Notes under the pieces: model-generated
What the model was told of the DNA's origin: nothing
Database searches by the model: none
The model's input: only the letters and a program-made list of their open reading frames with translations
Part shown: in pieces, positions 8,102 through 20,367 of the stretch
How the letters are laid out: every line of letters starts with the position of its first letter
Position numbering within the stretch: the first letter of the stretch is position 1
Position numbers and translations under genes: made by a program
Source of the DNA: Brachybacterium halotolerans
Lineage (GTDB): Bacteria > Actinomycetota > Actinomycetes > Actinomycetales > Dermabacteraceae
DNA: 64,000 nt
NCBI RefSeq assembly: GCF_016623465.1
Contig: NZ_JAEDAJ010000002.1
Coordinates: forward strand, 74,093 to 138,092
Direction: 5' to 3'

Positions 8102-9193
8102 TCAGCCGGTTGCGTCGGACGGGCAGCGGCGATGCTCGGCCGGGGCGACCACGCGCTCGACGAGGCTCTCGAGCTCGGCGACCTCGTAGCCGGGCCAGCC
8201 GAACATCTCGCGCCGCCATTCCGGCGGCACGGCCTTGGGACCGAGCGCGGCGCCCGCCAGCGCGCCGGTGATGCACGCGACGGTGTCGGTGTCGTAGCCC
8301 GCGCGGACCGCCGAGGTGAGCGCGTCCACGAGCGCCGCACGGCGGGCGAAACGGTCCTCCGGAAGAGGCAGCACGCTGTGCACCGCCGACCATGCGGCCT
8401 GGAAGGCGGCCACCACCCAGCCGTTGCGCGGGAAGTCGACGGGGCGCGCCGACTCGGCCTCCTCGATGCGCTCCCGCCAGAGATCGCGGCGGTCCTCCGG
8501 GAGGCGGTCGAGGGCCACGCGCACGTCGATCTCGCCGCTCAGGATCGCGTGACGCACCGCGAAACCCCACAGCACGCATGCCTCGACCGCGTCGGGGTGG
8601 ACGTGGGTGAGGCGGCAGATCGTGCGGATCGCGTCCTCGGTGTCCTCGTCGGAGGAGAAGAGATAGGGCAGCACGCTCGCATGGGAGCGCATGAGCGCGG
8701 CGTTGCCCGCGACCCGCGGGAGGTCGCGGTGGGCGTCCTCCGCGGCCTGCTGGAGATCGCTCGCATGGGGCATGGAGTGCCCGGCGCTGCGGGCCACGTC
8801 GGCCGCACGGCGCATGACGGTCGAGGTCAGGGCGCCGATGTCCGGGGTGCCCATCGACCACGCGTACCACTCGCGCGCGATCTGATCGAGGGCGGACGCG
8901 GTGCGGAGGTCGTGGGTGCCGGGCGTCGCGGCCGCAGCCTCGAGCACGACGATCGCCATCGAGGTGTCGTCGGTCCACTCCGCCTCGCCCCACTCCAGGA
9001 CGCCGCCGCCGATCATGCCCACGTCCTCGCTCGGGGCGATGGGGCCCTGGAACTCGTACGGTGCGCCCAGGGCGTCGCCCGCGGCCGCCGCGACCACCGC
9101 GCCGATGGCGCGCTCGAGGACGTCGCCGTCCGAGGTCCGGGCGTCGTCGCAGGGCTGGTCGCGGGTCACGAGGACATGTTTCCACACGACCAT
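8102..9193 (-). CDS. ADP-ribosylglycohydrolase family protein (DraG-like)
   Basis: 363 aa. All-helical ADP-ribosyl hydrolase fold with metal-binding motifs at both ends: WTDDTSMAIVVLEA near the N-terminus and AGYDTDTVACITGALAGA near the C-terminus, supplying the Asp/Thr ligands for two Mg or Mn ions. An internal AAAAGDALGAPYEF segment is also typical. The family removes ADP-ribose from proteins or small molecules. There is no partner ADP-ribosyltransferase nearby. Its 3' end is 4 bp from the end of the convergent mshA gene. The first 20 or so residues are poorly supported, and a later start is possible. Confidence 0.85.
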   Translation of the reverse strand: MVVWKHVLVTRDQPCDDARTSDGDVLERAIGAVVAAAAGDALGAPYEFQGPIAPSEDVGMIGGGVLEWGEAEWTDDTSMAIVVLEAAAATPGTHDLRTASALDQIAREWYAWSMGTPDIGALTSTVMRRAADVARSAGHSMPHASDLQQAAEDAHRDLPRVAGNAALMRSHASVLPYLFSSDEDTEDAIRTICRLTHVHPDAVEACVLWGFAVRHAILSGEIDVRVALDRLPEDRRDLWRERIEEAESARPVDFPRNGWVVAAFQAAWSAVHSVLPLPEDRFARRAALVDALTSAVRAGYDTDTVACITGALAGAALGPKAVPPEWRREMFGWPGYEVAELESLVERVVAPAEHRRCPSDATG

Positions 9194-9403
9194 GGGCCAT
9201 GTCCGGGAGAATGTCCGGTCCCCGGACGCACATGGCCCCCGGTGGGGAGAACCTCACACGGACGTGACGATCGGCGGCCCGGACACGTCGCGCACCAGCG
9301 CCTCCGCGCCGACGCCTGGTGTTCCGCCCGCCTCCTCGAGGGCCCTGCCACCAGCGGAGCACCAGGCACGGCCGATACAGTGGAGCGACTTCGAAGGAGC
9401 CCC

Positions 9404-10246
9404 ATGACCACCTCGTCCTCCCCGTCCTCCGCCGCGGATCCCGAGGTCCCCGCCGAGGCCGCCTCCTGCAGCAGCGACCCGCACGGCACGGACCCCCACG
9501 ACCACACCTGGCACGACCATCCGCCCACGGGCGCGGAGATCGTCAGCGCGCTCGTGCGCGGACTGTCGATCGTCTCGCTCGTGATCCCCGCGGTCGCCGT
9601 CGTCCTCGTGCTCGTCTGCCTGCCCGCGACGCCCTCGACCCCGCTGCCCCTCGTGCTCGGCATCGCTCTCGGCGCCCTGCAGCTCGTGGTCGTCGTGGTC
9701 ACCAGCATGTTCGTCTCGAAGGTGCAGAGGCGCCTCGCGGTGAACCCCGGACCGATGGCGGTGCGCTCGAGCGTCGAGGAGGTGCTGCGCCTGGCCGCGG
9801 TGCTCTTCGCGGGCCTGCTGTGGCCCTCGGAGGCCGTCGGCCCCATGGGCATCTGGCTCGGGCTCGGCACGGCGCTGGTCTGGATCGTCCTGGCCACCGC
9901 GCAGACGGTGAGCGCGCGGCGCCGGATCGCCGCGCCCTCCGCGTGGGCGACCGAGGCCGTCGGCACCTTCCTCACCGAGAAGGTGAGCGTGCCCCGCTCG
10001 ATGGTGCTGCGCGTCCTGGACGTCGTGGGCACCGCGCTCTTCCAGATCGGCGCGACCGTGCTGATCGTGCTCTCCCCCGTGCTCACGATCGGCACCATCG
10101 TGCTGTCGATCGCGACGGGACTGTCCACCCTGATCCTGCAGCGCCGCAGCCCGGGCGAGCGCCCCCACACCCTGTGGGCGTACGCGCCCTTCGGGATCGG
10201 CGTGCTCACCGCGGCGCTCGCGCTGCTGGGACTGTCCACCCTCTGA
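9404..10246 (+). CDS. multi-pass membrane protein of unknown function
   Basis: 280 aa. An N-terminal Ser/Asp/His-rich tail (HGTDPHDHTWHDHP) could bind metal. About six hydrophobic segments follow, for example LSIVSLVIPAVAVVLVLVCL, LVLGIALGALQLVVVVVTSMF and the paired segments FQIGATVLIVLS / VLTIGTIVLSIATGL near the C-terminus. ATG 9404 is set by GAAGGAG 6 nt upstream; the open frame continues much further upstream only as antisense to the ADP-ribosylglycohydrolase gene. No family recognised. A hairpin terminator follows. Confidence 0.7.
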   Translation: MTTSSSPSSAADPEVPAEAASCSSDPHGTDPHDHTWHDHPPTGAEIVSALVRGLSIVSLVIPAVAVVLVLVCLPATPSTPLPLVLGIALGALQLVVVVVTSMFVSKVQRRLAVNPGPMAVRSSVEEVLRLAAVLFAGLLWPSEAVGPMGIWLGLGTALVWIVLATAQTVSARRRIAAPSAWATEAVGTFLTEKVSVPRSMVLRVLDVVGTALFQIGATVLIVLSPVLTIGTIVLSIATGLSTLILQRRSPGERPHTLWAYAPFGIGVLTAALALLGLSTL

Positions 10247-10305
10247 TCCACGAGATCGGGTCGGCCCAGGGCGCGCGGAGCGCGTCCGCCGTCGGCCCGG
10301 CCGGG

Positions 10306-10331
10306 GGGAGCGGCGTCGCGTCGCCGCTCCC
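10306..10331 (+). terminator. hairpin, likely terminator
   Basis: Perfect 10-bp GC stem (GGGAGCGGCG / CGCCGCTCCC) with a 6-nt loop, 60 bp after the membrane-protein gene. There is no T-tract, as is common in high-GC actinobacteria. Confidence 0.55.
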
Positions 10332-10384
10332 GCGCCCGTCCCACCACCCAGCCTGACGCCGCCCTCTTCGACGAAGGAGTCACC

Positions 10385-12559
<2,175 letters not shown>

Positions 12560-12566
12560 GGACGGC

Positions 12567-13145
12567 GTGAGCAGGCCCGAGGCACCCTTCCACGTGGGGC
12601 GGACGACGCCCGGCGCGGTGGGCTGGACCCGCATCGGCATGAGCGTCGTGATCGGCGTCGGCATCGCCGGGTATGCGCTCGCCTGGGCGCGGGGCGAGAC
12701 GGTCGTGCTGGGTCTGGTGCTCGCCCTGGCCGTGCTCGTGTACGCCTTCTGGTCGTGGATGCGGCTCGCCACACGGTTCGTGGTCGACGGCGACGGGGTG
12801 ACCGTGAGCCTCGGAGGCTTCCTGCCGCGCCCCGCCTGGCCCGTCGCCGACTTCCGCACCGTGCAGCTGCGCCGCATCCCGGGCGAGTCGCTCGGCGCGA
12901 CGGTGGGCGGGCTCGGCTGGCGCCGCGGCCGCGTGATCTCGCCCGAGAGCGGGAGCATCGAGGCGCTGCCCGGCCGCAAGGTCTTCACCACCGGCGAGCA
13001 GCGGTCCTCCTACCGCCTGATGGTCTCGCGTCCCGGGACGCTCGTGGAGATCATCGGCCGCGAGGGCACCCACTTCCTGCTCTCCCCCGACGATCCCCGC
13101 GCCGCCGCCGAGGCGATCGACCAGGCCATCCGCGCCCGCCGCTGA
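12567..13145 (+). CDS. small membrane protein with PH-like domain
   Basis: 192 aa. Two adjacent transmembrane helices near the N-terminus (SVVIGVGIAGYALAWA and VLGLVLALAVLVYAFWSW) are followed by a soluble region starting TRFVVDGDGVTVSLGG. This resembles bacterial PH/DUF3093-like membrane proteins of actinobacteria. The C-terminal REGTHFLLSPDDPRAAAEAIDQAI ends such domains. A GTG start 7 bp after the peptidase gene suggests one transcript. Function unknown. Confidence 0.65.
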   Translation: MSRPEAPFHVGRTTPGAVGWTRIGMSVVIGVGIAGYALAWARGETVVLGLVLALAVLVYAFWSWMRLATRFVVDGDGVTVSLGGFLPRPAWPVADFRTVQLRRIPGESLGATVGGLGWRRGRVISPESGSIEALPGRKVFTTGEQRSSYRLMVSRPGTLVEIIGREGTHFLLSPDDPRAAAEAIDQAIRARR

Positions 13146-13181
13146 TCCGCGGGGCGGCCCGCCCCGGCCTCGCCGCCCCGT

Positions 13182-13235
13182 GAGAAGTACGTAACGGTTG
13201 CCAAGAGCGCTCTTGGCAACCGTTACGTACTTCTC
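13182..13235. repeat. perfect 54-bp palindrome with no loop
   Basis: Arms 13182-13208 and 13209-13235 (27 bp each) are exact reverse complements and meet at AGCGCT. The core reads TTGCCAAGAGC / GCTCTTGGCAA and the outer part contains GTACGTAAC / GTTACGTAC. It lies 37 bp after the PH-like gene and about 190 bp before the TPP riboswitch. It could be a terminator, a repressor site with extended symmetry, a cruciform, or one copy of a dispersed palindromic repeat. RNA from it would fold into a very stable hairpin, but no T-tract follows. Confidence 0.95.
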
Positions 13236-13236
13236 G

Positions 13237-13284
13237 CGCCCGTTCGCCCCTTCGCCCGTTCGCCCGTTCGTCCGTTCGTCAGTT
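13237..13284. repeat. tandem 8-bp repeat, six units
   Basis: Units follow CGCCCGTT with small changes (CGCCCCTT, CGTCCGTT, CGTCAGTT), directly abutting the 54-bp palindrome. Confidence 0.85.
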
Positions 13285-13425
13285 CGGGAGGCGGTCGGGA
13301 CGGGACCGTCGGATCCCGTCGCCTCGCACGACCCGTCGGGCGTCGGCCGACCCGGGCGATCTGGCGCACATCCCGAGGGTGCACCGACCGCCCTGCGCGA
13401 TATCATCGACGCTGACATCCACAGA

Positions 13426-13515
13426 CAGGGGAGCACCGCAGAGGTGCTGAGAGTGCGCACAGAGCGCAGACCCTCGAACCTGATCCGGTTCAGACCGGCG
13501 TAGGGAGTCGGGATT
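13426..13515 (+). promoter_or_regulatory. TPP riboswitch (THI element)
   Basis: The leader of the thiamine transporter contains the conserved parts of the TPP aptamer in order: AGGGGAGC, GCTGAGAGTG (thi-box core CTGAGA), ACCCTCGAACCTGATCCGGTT and ACCGGCGTAGGGA. Binding of thiamin pyrophosphate should lower expression of the two genes that follow. A possible -10 (TATCAT) lies at 13401. Confidence 0.95.
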
Positions 13516-13573
13516 CTTCTGCGATGTCCGCCGCGCCGGATGACTGCATCCGGGGCCGACGGGCCTCGCGGCC

Positions 13574-13590
13574 CCTTCCGCATCGGAAGG
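13574..13590 (+). promoter_or_regulatory. hairpin sequestering the ykoE ribosome site
   Basis: CCTTCCG-CAT-CGGAAGG pairs directly with the GGAAGG of the ribosome site 6-8 nt before the ATG at 13599. A second hairpin (CCGGATG/CATCCGG, 13536-13553) lies between it and the aptamer. This looks like a translational expression platform for the TPP riboswitch. Confidence 0.6.
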
Positions 13591-13598
13591 AGAACCAG

Positions 13599-14299
13599 AT
13601 GTCGACCGGTTCCACCCCCGCCGCCTCGTCCGCGCGCGCCGAGAAGACCGCGGCGACCGGCGCATCCCCGACACCGGCACCAACACCAGCACCGGCGAGC
13701 GACGCCCTCGCACGTCGGCCGCTGCCGGCCTACCGCACCGTGGACCTCGTGCTGACGGTCGCGATCGGCGTCGTCTTCGCCTTCGTGTTCCTCGCCTGGG
13801 GCCAGGTGTACACCCTGTTCACCCCGCTGCAGGCCGTCCTGCCGCCGTCGGTGGGGCTGCTCGCGGGCGTGTGGTTCCTGCCCGCGCTGGTGGCGATGCT
13901 CATCGTGCGCCGCCCCGGCGCCGCCGTGCTGGCGGAGGTCATCGCCGCCGTCCTCGAGATGGTCCTCGGCGGACAGTGGGGCATCGGCACCGTGGTCAGC
14001 GGCCTGCTGCAGGGCGGAGGCGTCGAGATCGCGTTCCTCGTCACCGCCTACCGCCGCTTCACCCTGCCCGTGGCGATCGCCGGCGGCGCGCTCTCGGGGA
14101 TCCTCGAATGGGTGTACGAGCGCTTCTCCTACTACCCCGAGTGGTCCTGGGCCTCGGCCTGGGCGCTGCTGGGCTTCTTCATCGTCTCCGGCGCGCTTCT
14201 GTGCGGGGTGCTGGGGTGGCTGATCGTGCGCGCCCTCGGCGCGACCGGCGCCCTGAGCGCCTTCCCGGCAGGGCGCCAGTGGGGACGGCGGTCGCGCGC

Positions 14300-14303
<4 letters not shown>
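13599..14303 (+). CDS. ykoE: ECF transporter substrate-binding (S) component for HMP/thiamine
   Basis: 234 aa. After a roughly 45-residue Ala/Pro/Thr-rich cytoplasmic tail come about six membrane segments with the YkoE pattern (TVDLVLTVAIGVVFAFVFLAWGQVYTLF, EVIAAVLEMVLGGQWGIGTVVSGLLQGGGVEIAF). YkoE is the S component of the YkoEDC system thought to import hydroxymethylpyrimidine or thiamine. The TPP riboswitch upstream supports this. The ATG is 6 nt from GGAAGGAG; its stop overlaps the next start (ATGA). Confidence 0.9.
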
Positions 14304-16654
<2,351 letters not shown>

Positions 16655-16773
16655 GGAGCCGACCCCGTCGACGCGGGCAGGAGCCGGCGATCCTTCCTCC
16701 CGCCTCGCCTGCCGCCCGCCGTGCAGTCGACGACGGATGACGTTCCGTGTGGTCCCCGCGTCGTGCGGGCCTT

Positions 16774-16779
16774 TACCCT
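16774..16779 (+). promoter_or_regulatory. -10 element TACCCT for a leaderless transcript
   Basis: TACCCT ends 7 nt before the ATG at 16787 and there is no ribosome site, the usual actinobacterial TANNNT-N7-ATG arrangement for leaderless mRNA. No clear -35. Confidence 0.45.
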
Positions 16780-16786
16780 GGTGCGC

Positions 16787-17272
16787 ATGACTTCCGACGC
16801 CGCGCAGCCCGATCCCCCGCAGCCCGACTCCTCTCAGTCCGCTACCGCGCAGCCCGGATCGCCGCTCACCTCCGAGGAGCAGGACGAGCAGGTGCTCGCG
16901 CTGGCCCGGAGGATGCTCGACGATGCCCGTGAAGGCCGGGGCGACGCCCTGCTGCCGCTGCTGGACCAGGGGGCGCCGGTCGCCATGCGGGACTCGCGGG
17001 GCAACACGCTGCTGATGCTCGCCGCGTACCACGGTCACGCGGACCTGGTGCGTGAGCTCGCCGCCCGCGGGGCGGACGTCGATCAGCTCAACGACCGCCA
17101 GCAGTCGCCGCTCGCGGGGGCCGTCTTCAAGGGGTACGACGACGTGGTGTCCGCGCTCCTGGATGCCGGGGCGGATCCCGATGCGGGCACCCCGAGCGGC
17201 CGCGACTCCGTCGCCTTCTTCGGCCGGGAGGAGATGGGCCGGCTCATCGAGGAGAAGGCGCCGCGCGCCTGA
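16787..17272 (+). CDS. ankyrin-repeat protein
   Basis: 161 aa. After a Pro/Gln/Ser-rich N-terminus (PDPPQPDSSQ) there are about four ankyrin repeats: DALLPLLDQGAPVAMRDSRG, NTLLMLAAYHGHADLVRELA, QSPLAGAVFKGYDDVVSALL, then DSVAFFGREEMGRLIEE. Such small bacterial ankyrin proteins act in protein binding, sometimes beside catalase or stress genes; no partner is adjacent. Probably leaderless (TACCCT 7 nt upstream). The in-frame ORF extends upstream to 16721 but lacks conserved sequence there. Confidence 0.8.
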   Translation: MTSDAAQPDPPQPDSSQSATAQPGSPLTSEEQDEQVLALARRMLDDAREGRGDALLPLLDQGAPVAMRDSRGNTLLMLAAYHGHADLVRELAARGADVDQLNDRQQSPLAGAVFKGYDDVVSALLDAGADPDAGTPSGRDSVAFFGREEMGRLIEEKAPRA

Positions 17273-17336
17273 TCGCAGCGCCTCACGGGCGTACGCCGCT
17301 CAGACCCGCCGGTTCGCCCCTCGCTCTGCCCGCGGA

Positions 17337-17846
17337 TCAGTCCCGCGGGTGCACGTAGCGCATCGGCACGTGCTCGATGCCGGCCTCGAGGAACAGCGGC
17401 CCGGTGGTCTCGAAGCCCATGCTCCCGTACCAGCGCTCGAGGTACGCCTGGGCGCCGATCTCGACCACCGCCTCCGGTGCGATCTCGCGGGCCACGTCGA
17501 GGGCCGCGCACACGAGGCGTCGGCCGAATCCGTCGCGCCGACGGTCCGCGCGCACCACTACGCGGCCGATGTGCACGGTGCCGTCGGGGTCGCGCAGGAT
17601 GCGCAGCTGGGCGACCGGCTGGCGCTCGAGCCCGCCCGTGACGGGCTCAGCGTCCGGCACCTCGATCCACAGCAGCACCGTGGAGGCCTCGAGCTCACGG
17701 CCGTCGAGGTCGGCGTCGTCGGCGTGCTGCTCGAGGGTGAAGACGTCCTGGCGGAGCTTCGCGAGCAGGTAGACGGTGCGCGGATCGATCTCATGCAGGT
17801 GGGCGCGGCGCAGCACGCCGCCCGTCTCGGGATCAGGCATGCCCAT
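17337..17846 (-). CDS. GNAT family N-acetyltransferase (ElaA-like)
   Basis: 169 aa. The ElaA-type pattern is visible: HLHEIDPRTVYLLAKLRQDVFTLEQ near the N-terminus, VAQLRILRDPDGTVHIGRVVV and the acetyl-CoA loop RRRDGFGRRLVCAALD, then YLERWYGSMGFETTGPLFLE. Substrate unknown. The ATG at 17846 overlaps the stop of the glycosylase gene (ATGA), indicating coupling; the frame is open further upstream only inside that gene. Last gene of the minus-strand rpiB-nei-gnat operon. Confidence 0.85.
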   Translation of the reverse strand: MGMPDPETGGVLRRAHLHEIDPRTVYLLAKLRQDVFTLEQHADDADLDGRELEASTVLLWIEVPDAEPVTGGLERQPVAQLRILRDPDGTVHIGRVVVRADRRRDGFGRRLVCAALDVAREIAPEAVVEIGAQAYLERWYGSMGFETTGPLFLEAGIEHVPMRYVHPRD

Positions 17847-18925
17847 CACCGTAGCTGCCCGTCCTGCGGATCCGCCCAGGCGGCGGCGGGGTGCTCCGTG
17901 GTCCAGCTCGCGCGGCGCGAGCGTCGGGTCTGGCAGCGGGGGCACCAGAACACCGTGCGCCCGGCGAGCTCCGTCGACCGGATCGCGGTCCCGCACAGAC
18001 GGCACGGCAGCGTCTGCCGGTGGTACGTGTAGAAGGACTGCTCGCGGGGCACGACGCTCGGGTCGTCGTCCCCGTTCTGCCGCGTCGCGCGGGTGCGCTC
18101 CTGGATGACCGCCTCGATCTCGCGGTGCTCGGGCTCGGTCGTGACGATGCGGCCGGTGCGCGCGCCGTACCGCATGAGGGGCACCAGATCGTCCCAGATC
18201 CCGCGCACCGTCCCCGCGGTGAGGTCCTTGCCGGGCACGAAGGGGTCCAGGCGGGCGCGGAACAGCGCCTCCGCCCGATAGATGTTGCCGACCCCGGCGA
18301 TGATCTCCTGGTTCATCAGCAGCACGCCGATCGACGTGCGGGAGCGCCGCACCCTCTCGACGAATCGGTCGGGGTCCGCGTCCTGGCGCAGAGGGTCCGG
18401 ACCCAGCCGCTCCAGCACGGCGGCGCGGCCCTCGGCGTCAAGGATCTCGCAGGCGGTCGGCCCAGTGAGATCGGCGAGTCCGTGGGGGCCGGCGATGCGC
18501 AGGCGCGTGGTGGGACGCGGGACCAGGCGGCGCCAGTCCTCCGTCGCGGCGTCGTGCAGGTCGTACCCGTCGGCCGCTCCCGAGCCGCCGCCCTGCCGGG
18601 TCTCCCGCTCACCGATCCGCACCCGCGGCGCGCCGATCGCGTGGGCGAGCGCGAAGCCCTCCTCGCCCGCGAAGGTCCACGAGCCGTACAGGCCCAGGTG
18701 CACGCGCACCCAGCGGGCCACCGGATCGGAGACGTCGACGGACTCCTCCGGGGTGAAGGCGATGAGGAGCTGCTTCCCGGCTGCCTCGGCCCCGGCCAGC
18801 ACCCAGCCGTCGATGCTCGCGGCGTCGGGGAACCGTCCCTGCGGGCTCGAGGTGCGCACGCGGCGTCCGCCGAAGCCCGCCGTGAGGGCGGAGGCGAGCC
18901 GGTGGACCGTGTGGCCCTCGGGCAT
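17846..18925 (-). CDS. nei: Fpg/Nei family DNA glycosylase/AP lyase (Nei2-like)
   Basis: 359 aa. Starts MPEGHTVHRLA: Pro2 is the Schiff-base nucleophile and Glu3 the general acid of the family. The helix-two-turn-helix region is present (LLMNQEIIAGVGNIYRAEALF), and a C-terminal zinc finger (CRLCGTAI...CPRCQTRRSRR). Removes oxidised bases from DNA. Longer than E. coli Nei (263 aa) because of an insertion in the N-terminal beta domain (about residues 105-135) and a C-terminal tail, as in actinobacterial Nei2. Start overlaps the rpiB stop (ATGA). Confidence 0.92.
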   Translation of the reverse strand: MPEGHTVHRLASALTAGFGGRRVRTSSPQGRFPDAASIDGWVLAGAEAAGKQLLIAFTPEESVDVSDPVARWVRVHLGLYGSWTFAGEEGFALAHAIGAPRVRIGERETRQGGGSGAADGYDLHDAATEDWRRLVPRPTTRLRIAGPHGLADLTGPTACEILDAEGRAAVLERLGPDPLRQDADPDRFVERVRRSRTSIGVLLMNQEIIAGVGNIYRAEALFRARLDPFVPGKDLTAGTVRGIWDDLVPLMRYGARTGRIVTTEPEHREIEAVIQERTRATRQNGDDDPSVVPREQSFYTYHRQTLPCRLCGTAIRSTELAGRTVFWCPRCQTRRSRRASWTTEHPAAAWADPQDGQLR

Positions 18926-19431
18926 CAGGCGCCGGCGGAGCCGGAACCGGCCGCGGAGTCCCCGTCGGCCGACGGGTCGTACCCGCCCGTGCGCTCATAG
19001 AGGCCCACCAGGTCGATGCGCCGCTGGTGGCGCTCGTCGCCGCTGAAGGGCTCCGCGAGGAACAGGTCGATGAGGTGCTCGAGCTCCTCCTCGGTGTGCT
19101 GACGGGCGCCCACGGAGATCACGTTGGCGTCGTTGTGCTCGCGGGCGAGCTTCGCCGTGTCCTCGTTCCACACCAGGGCGGCGCGGACGCCGCGCACCTT
19201 GTTCGCGGCGATCTGCTCGCCGTTGCCGGAGCCGCCGATGACGACGCCCAGGCTGCCGGGCTCGGCGACGACGGCCTCGCCGACGGCGGTGCAGAACGGC
19301 GGGTAGTCGTCGAGCTTCTCGAAGGTGTGGGCGCCGTGGTCGGTGACCTCGTGGCCCTTCGCGGTGAGGGAGTCCACGAGCCGGTTCTTCAGCTCGAAGC
19401 CGGCGTGGTCGGTGCCGATGTGCACGTGCAT
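18925..19431 (-). CDS. rpiB: ribose-5-phosphate isomerase B
   Basis: 168 aa. RpiB/LacAB fold: HIGTDHAGFELKN at the N-terminus (phosphate and active-site region), GVVIGGSGNGEQIAANKVRGVRAAL with Ser in place of the catalytic Cys seen in E. coli RpiB, as usual in actinobacteria, and NDANVISVGARQHTEEE. Interconverts ribose 5-phosphate and ribulose 5-phosphate; ribulose 5-phosphate could also feed the polyol-phosphate pathway of the wall cluster, which is only inference. Start MHVHIGTDH at 19431; an upstream in-frame start at 19449 lacks homology. First gene of rpiB-nei-gnat. Confidence 0.93.
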   Translation of the reverse strand: MHVHIGTDHAGFELKNRLVDSLTAKGHEVTDHGAHTFEKLDDYPPFCTAVGEAVVAEPGSLGVVIGGSGNGEQIAANKVRGVRAALVWNEDTAKLAREHNDANVISVGARQHTEEELEHLIDLFLAEPFSGDERHQRRIDLVGLYERTGGYDPSADGDSAAGSGSAGA

Positions 19432-19473
19432 GGAGGGGGAGCCTTTCACAGGGTCGGTCGGGTCCGGGGCGGA

Positions 19474-19502
19474 GCGGGCGGGAGCGCTCGGCTCCCGCCC
19501 GC
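19474..19502 (-). terminator. hairpin terminator after the DsbA-like gene
   Basis: Perfect 12-bp GC stem (GCGGGCGGGAGC / GCTCCCGCCCGC), 5-nt loop, between the end of the DsbA-like gene and the start of rpiB. Confidence 0.6.
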
Positions 19503-19513
19503 CCGGTCCGGGG

Positions 19514-20122
19514 TCAGTCGAAGATGGGGCCGACGGTGCGGCTGCGCTTGAGCTCGAAGAAACCGTCGACGCGGCTCATCGCCTCGAGGCCGTCGAACAG
19601 GGTGCCTGCCTCCTCGCCCTTGGGGGCCGGGGAGATCACGGGGCCGAAGTAGGCGCGGCCGTCGCCGAAGGAGATCACCGGGGTGCCGACCTCGTCGCCG
19701 ACGAGCTCCACCACGGCCTTCTGCTTCGTGCGCAGGGTGTCGTCCAGGGACGAGTCGTGGTAGGACTCGAGCAGCGCGGGATCCAGGCCCGCCTGCTCGA
19801 GGGCGGTCTTCGCGGCCTCGCGGCGGTCCTGCTGGCCGCCCACGTGGTAGGCCTGGCCGTACGCGGTGTAGAAGTCGGCGAGGTCCTGGTTGCCGCCGGC
19901 GTTCTCGACGGCGAGCGCCACGCGGGCCGGCCCCCAGGCGTCGTCCATGCTGCGGCGGTAGCCGGCATCGAGATCGCGGCCCTCGTTGAGCGCGGCGAGG
20001 GACATGAGCGAGAACGTGATCTCCACGTCGCGGACCTGCGAGGCGTTCAGCAGCCACCGGCTGGTCATCCACGCCCACGGGCAGATCGGATCGAAGAACA
20101 GTTCGACATGCGGTGCGGTCAC
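19514..20122 (-). CDS. DsbA-like protein of the mycothiol-dependent reductase (Rv2466c) type, single-cysteine variant
   Basis: 202 aa. Thioredoxin-fold DsbA family without signal peptide. Close to the actinobacterial Rv2466c group: ELFFDPICPWAWMTSRWLL, DVEITFSLMSLAALNEGRDLDAGYR, AWGPARVALAVE and the cis-Pro loop VGTPVISFGDGRAYFGPVIS. Rv2466c is a mycothiol-dependent oxidoreductase with a CPWC site; here it is Cys14-Pro-Trp-Ala17, so the resolving Cys is missing and the enzyme could only work by a monothiol mechanism. Fits the presence of mshA in the same window. Confidence 0.88.
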   Translation of the reverse strand: MTAPHVELFFDPICPWAWMTSRWLLNASQVRDVEITFSLMSLAALNEGRDLDAGYRRSMDDAWGPARVALAVENAGGNQDLADFYTAYGQAYHVGGQQDRREAAKTALEQAGLDPALLESYHDSSLDDTLRTKQKAVVELVGDEVGTPVISFGDGRAYFGPVISPAPKGEEAGTLFDGLEAMSRVDGFFELKRSRTVGPIFD

Positions 20123-20191
20123 GGAGTCTTCCTCTCGCGTCGGGGATCGGCCGGGCCCGAGCGGACGTCGGCCTCCCCCATTCTGTCACCA

Positions 20192-20263
20192 GACCGGCCT
20201 CCCGGGCTGACCCCGGACCGGCCTCCCGAGCCGACTCCGGACCGCACGCCCGAGCGGATCGGC
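20192..20263. repeat. degenerate 24-bp tandem repeat, three units
   Basis: Units begin GACCGGCCTCCCG, GACCGGCCTCCCG and GACCGCACGCCCG and end ACCCCG or ACTCCG in the first two. They lie between the divergent DsbA-like and ABC-exporter genes. Confidence 0.7.
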
Positions 20264-20367
20264 GATCCTCGAGGATCGCGGCGCCGGACCCGCAGATCCG
20301 GAGGGCGGGACGAGGGCGCGCTCAGGGCCCTGACTGGGCAGGAAAAGACATTGCCACGGGCGCGGGG

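Noticed and set aside
13010-13503. Two divergent small ORFs both beginning MPRALLATVTYFSR
   Set aside because: The identical N-termini are just the two strands of the 54-bp palindrome; downstream sequence lacks coding character and one overlaps the TPP riboswitch.
17329-17349. CCCGCGG/CCGCGGG hairpin at the end of the GNAT gene
   Set aside because: Only 7 bp, includes the gene's own stop region, and such short GC repeats are expected often by chance here.
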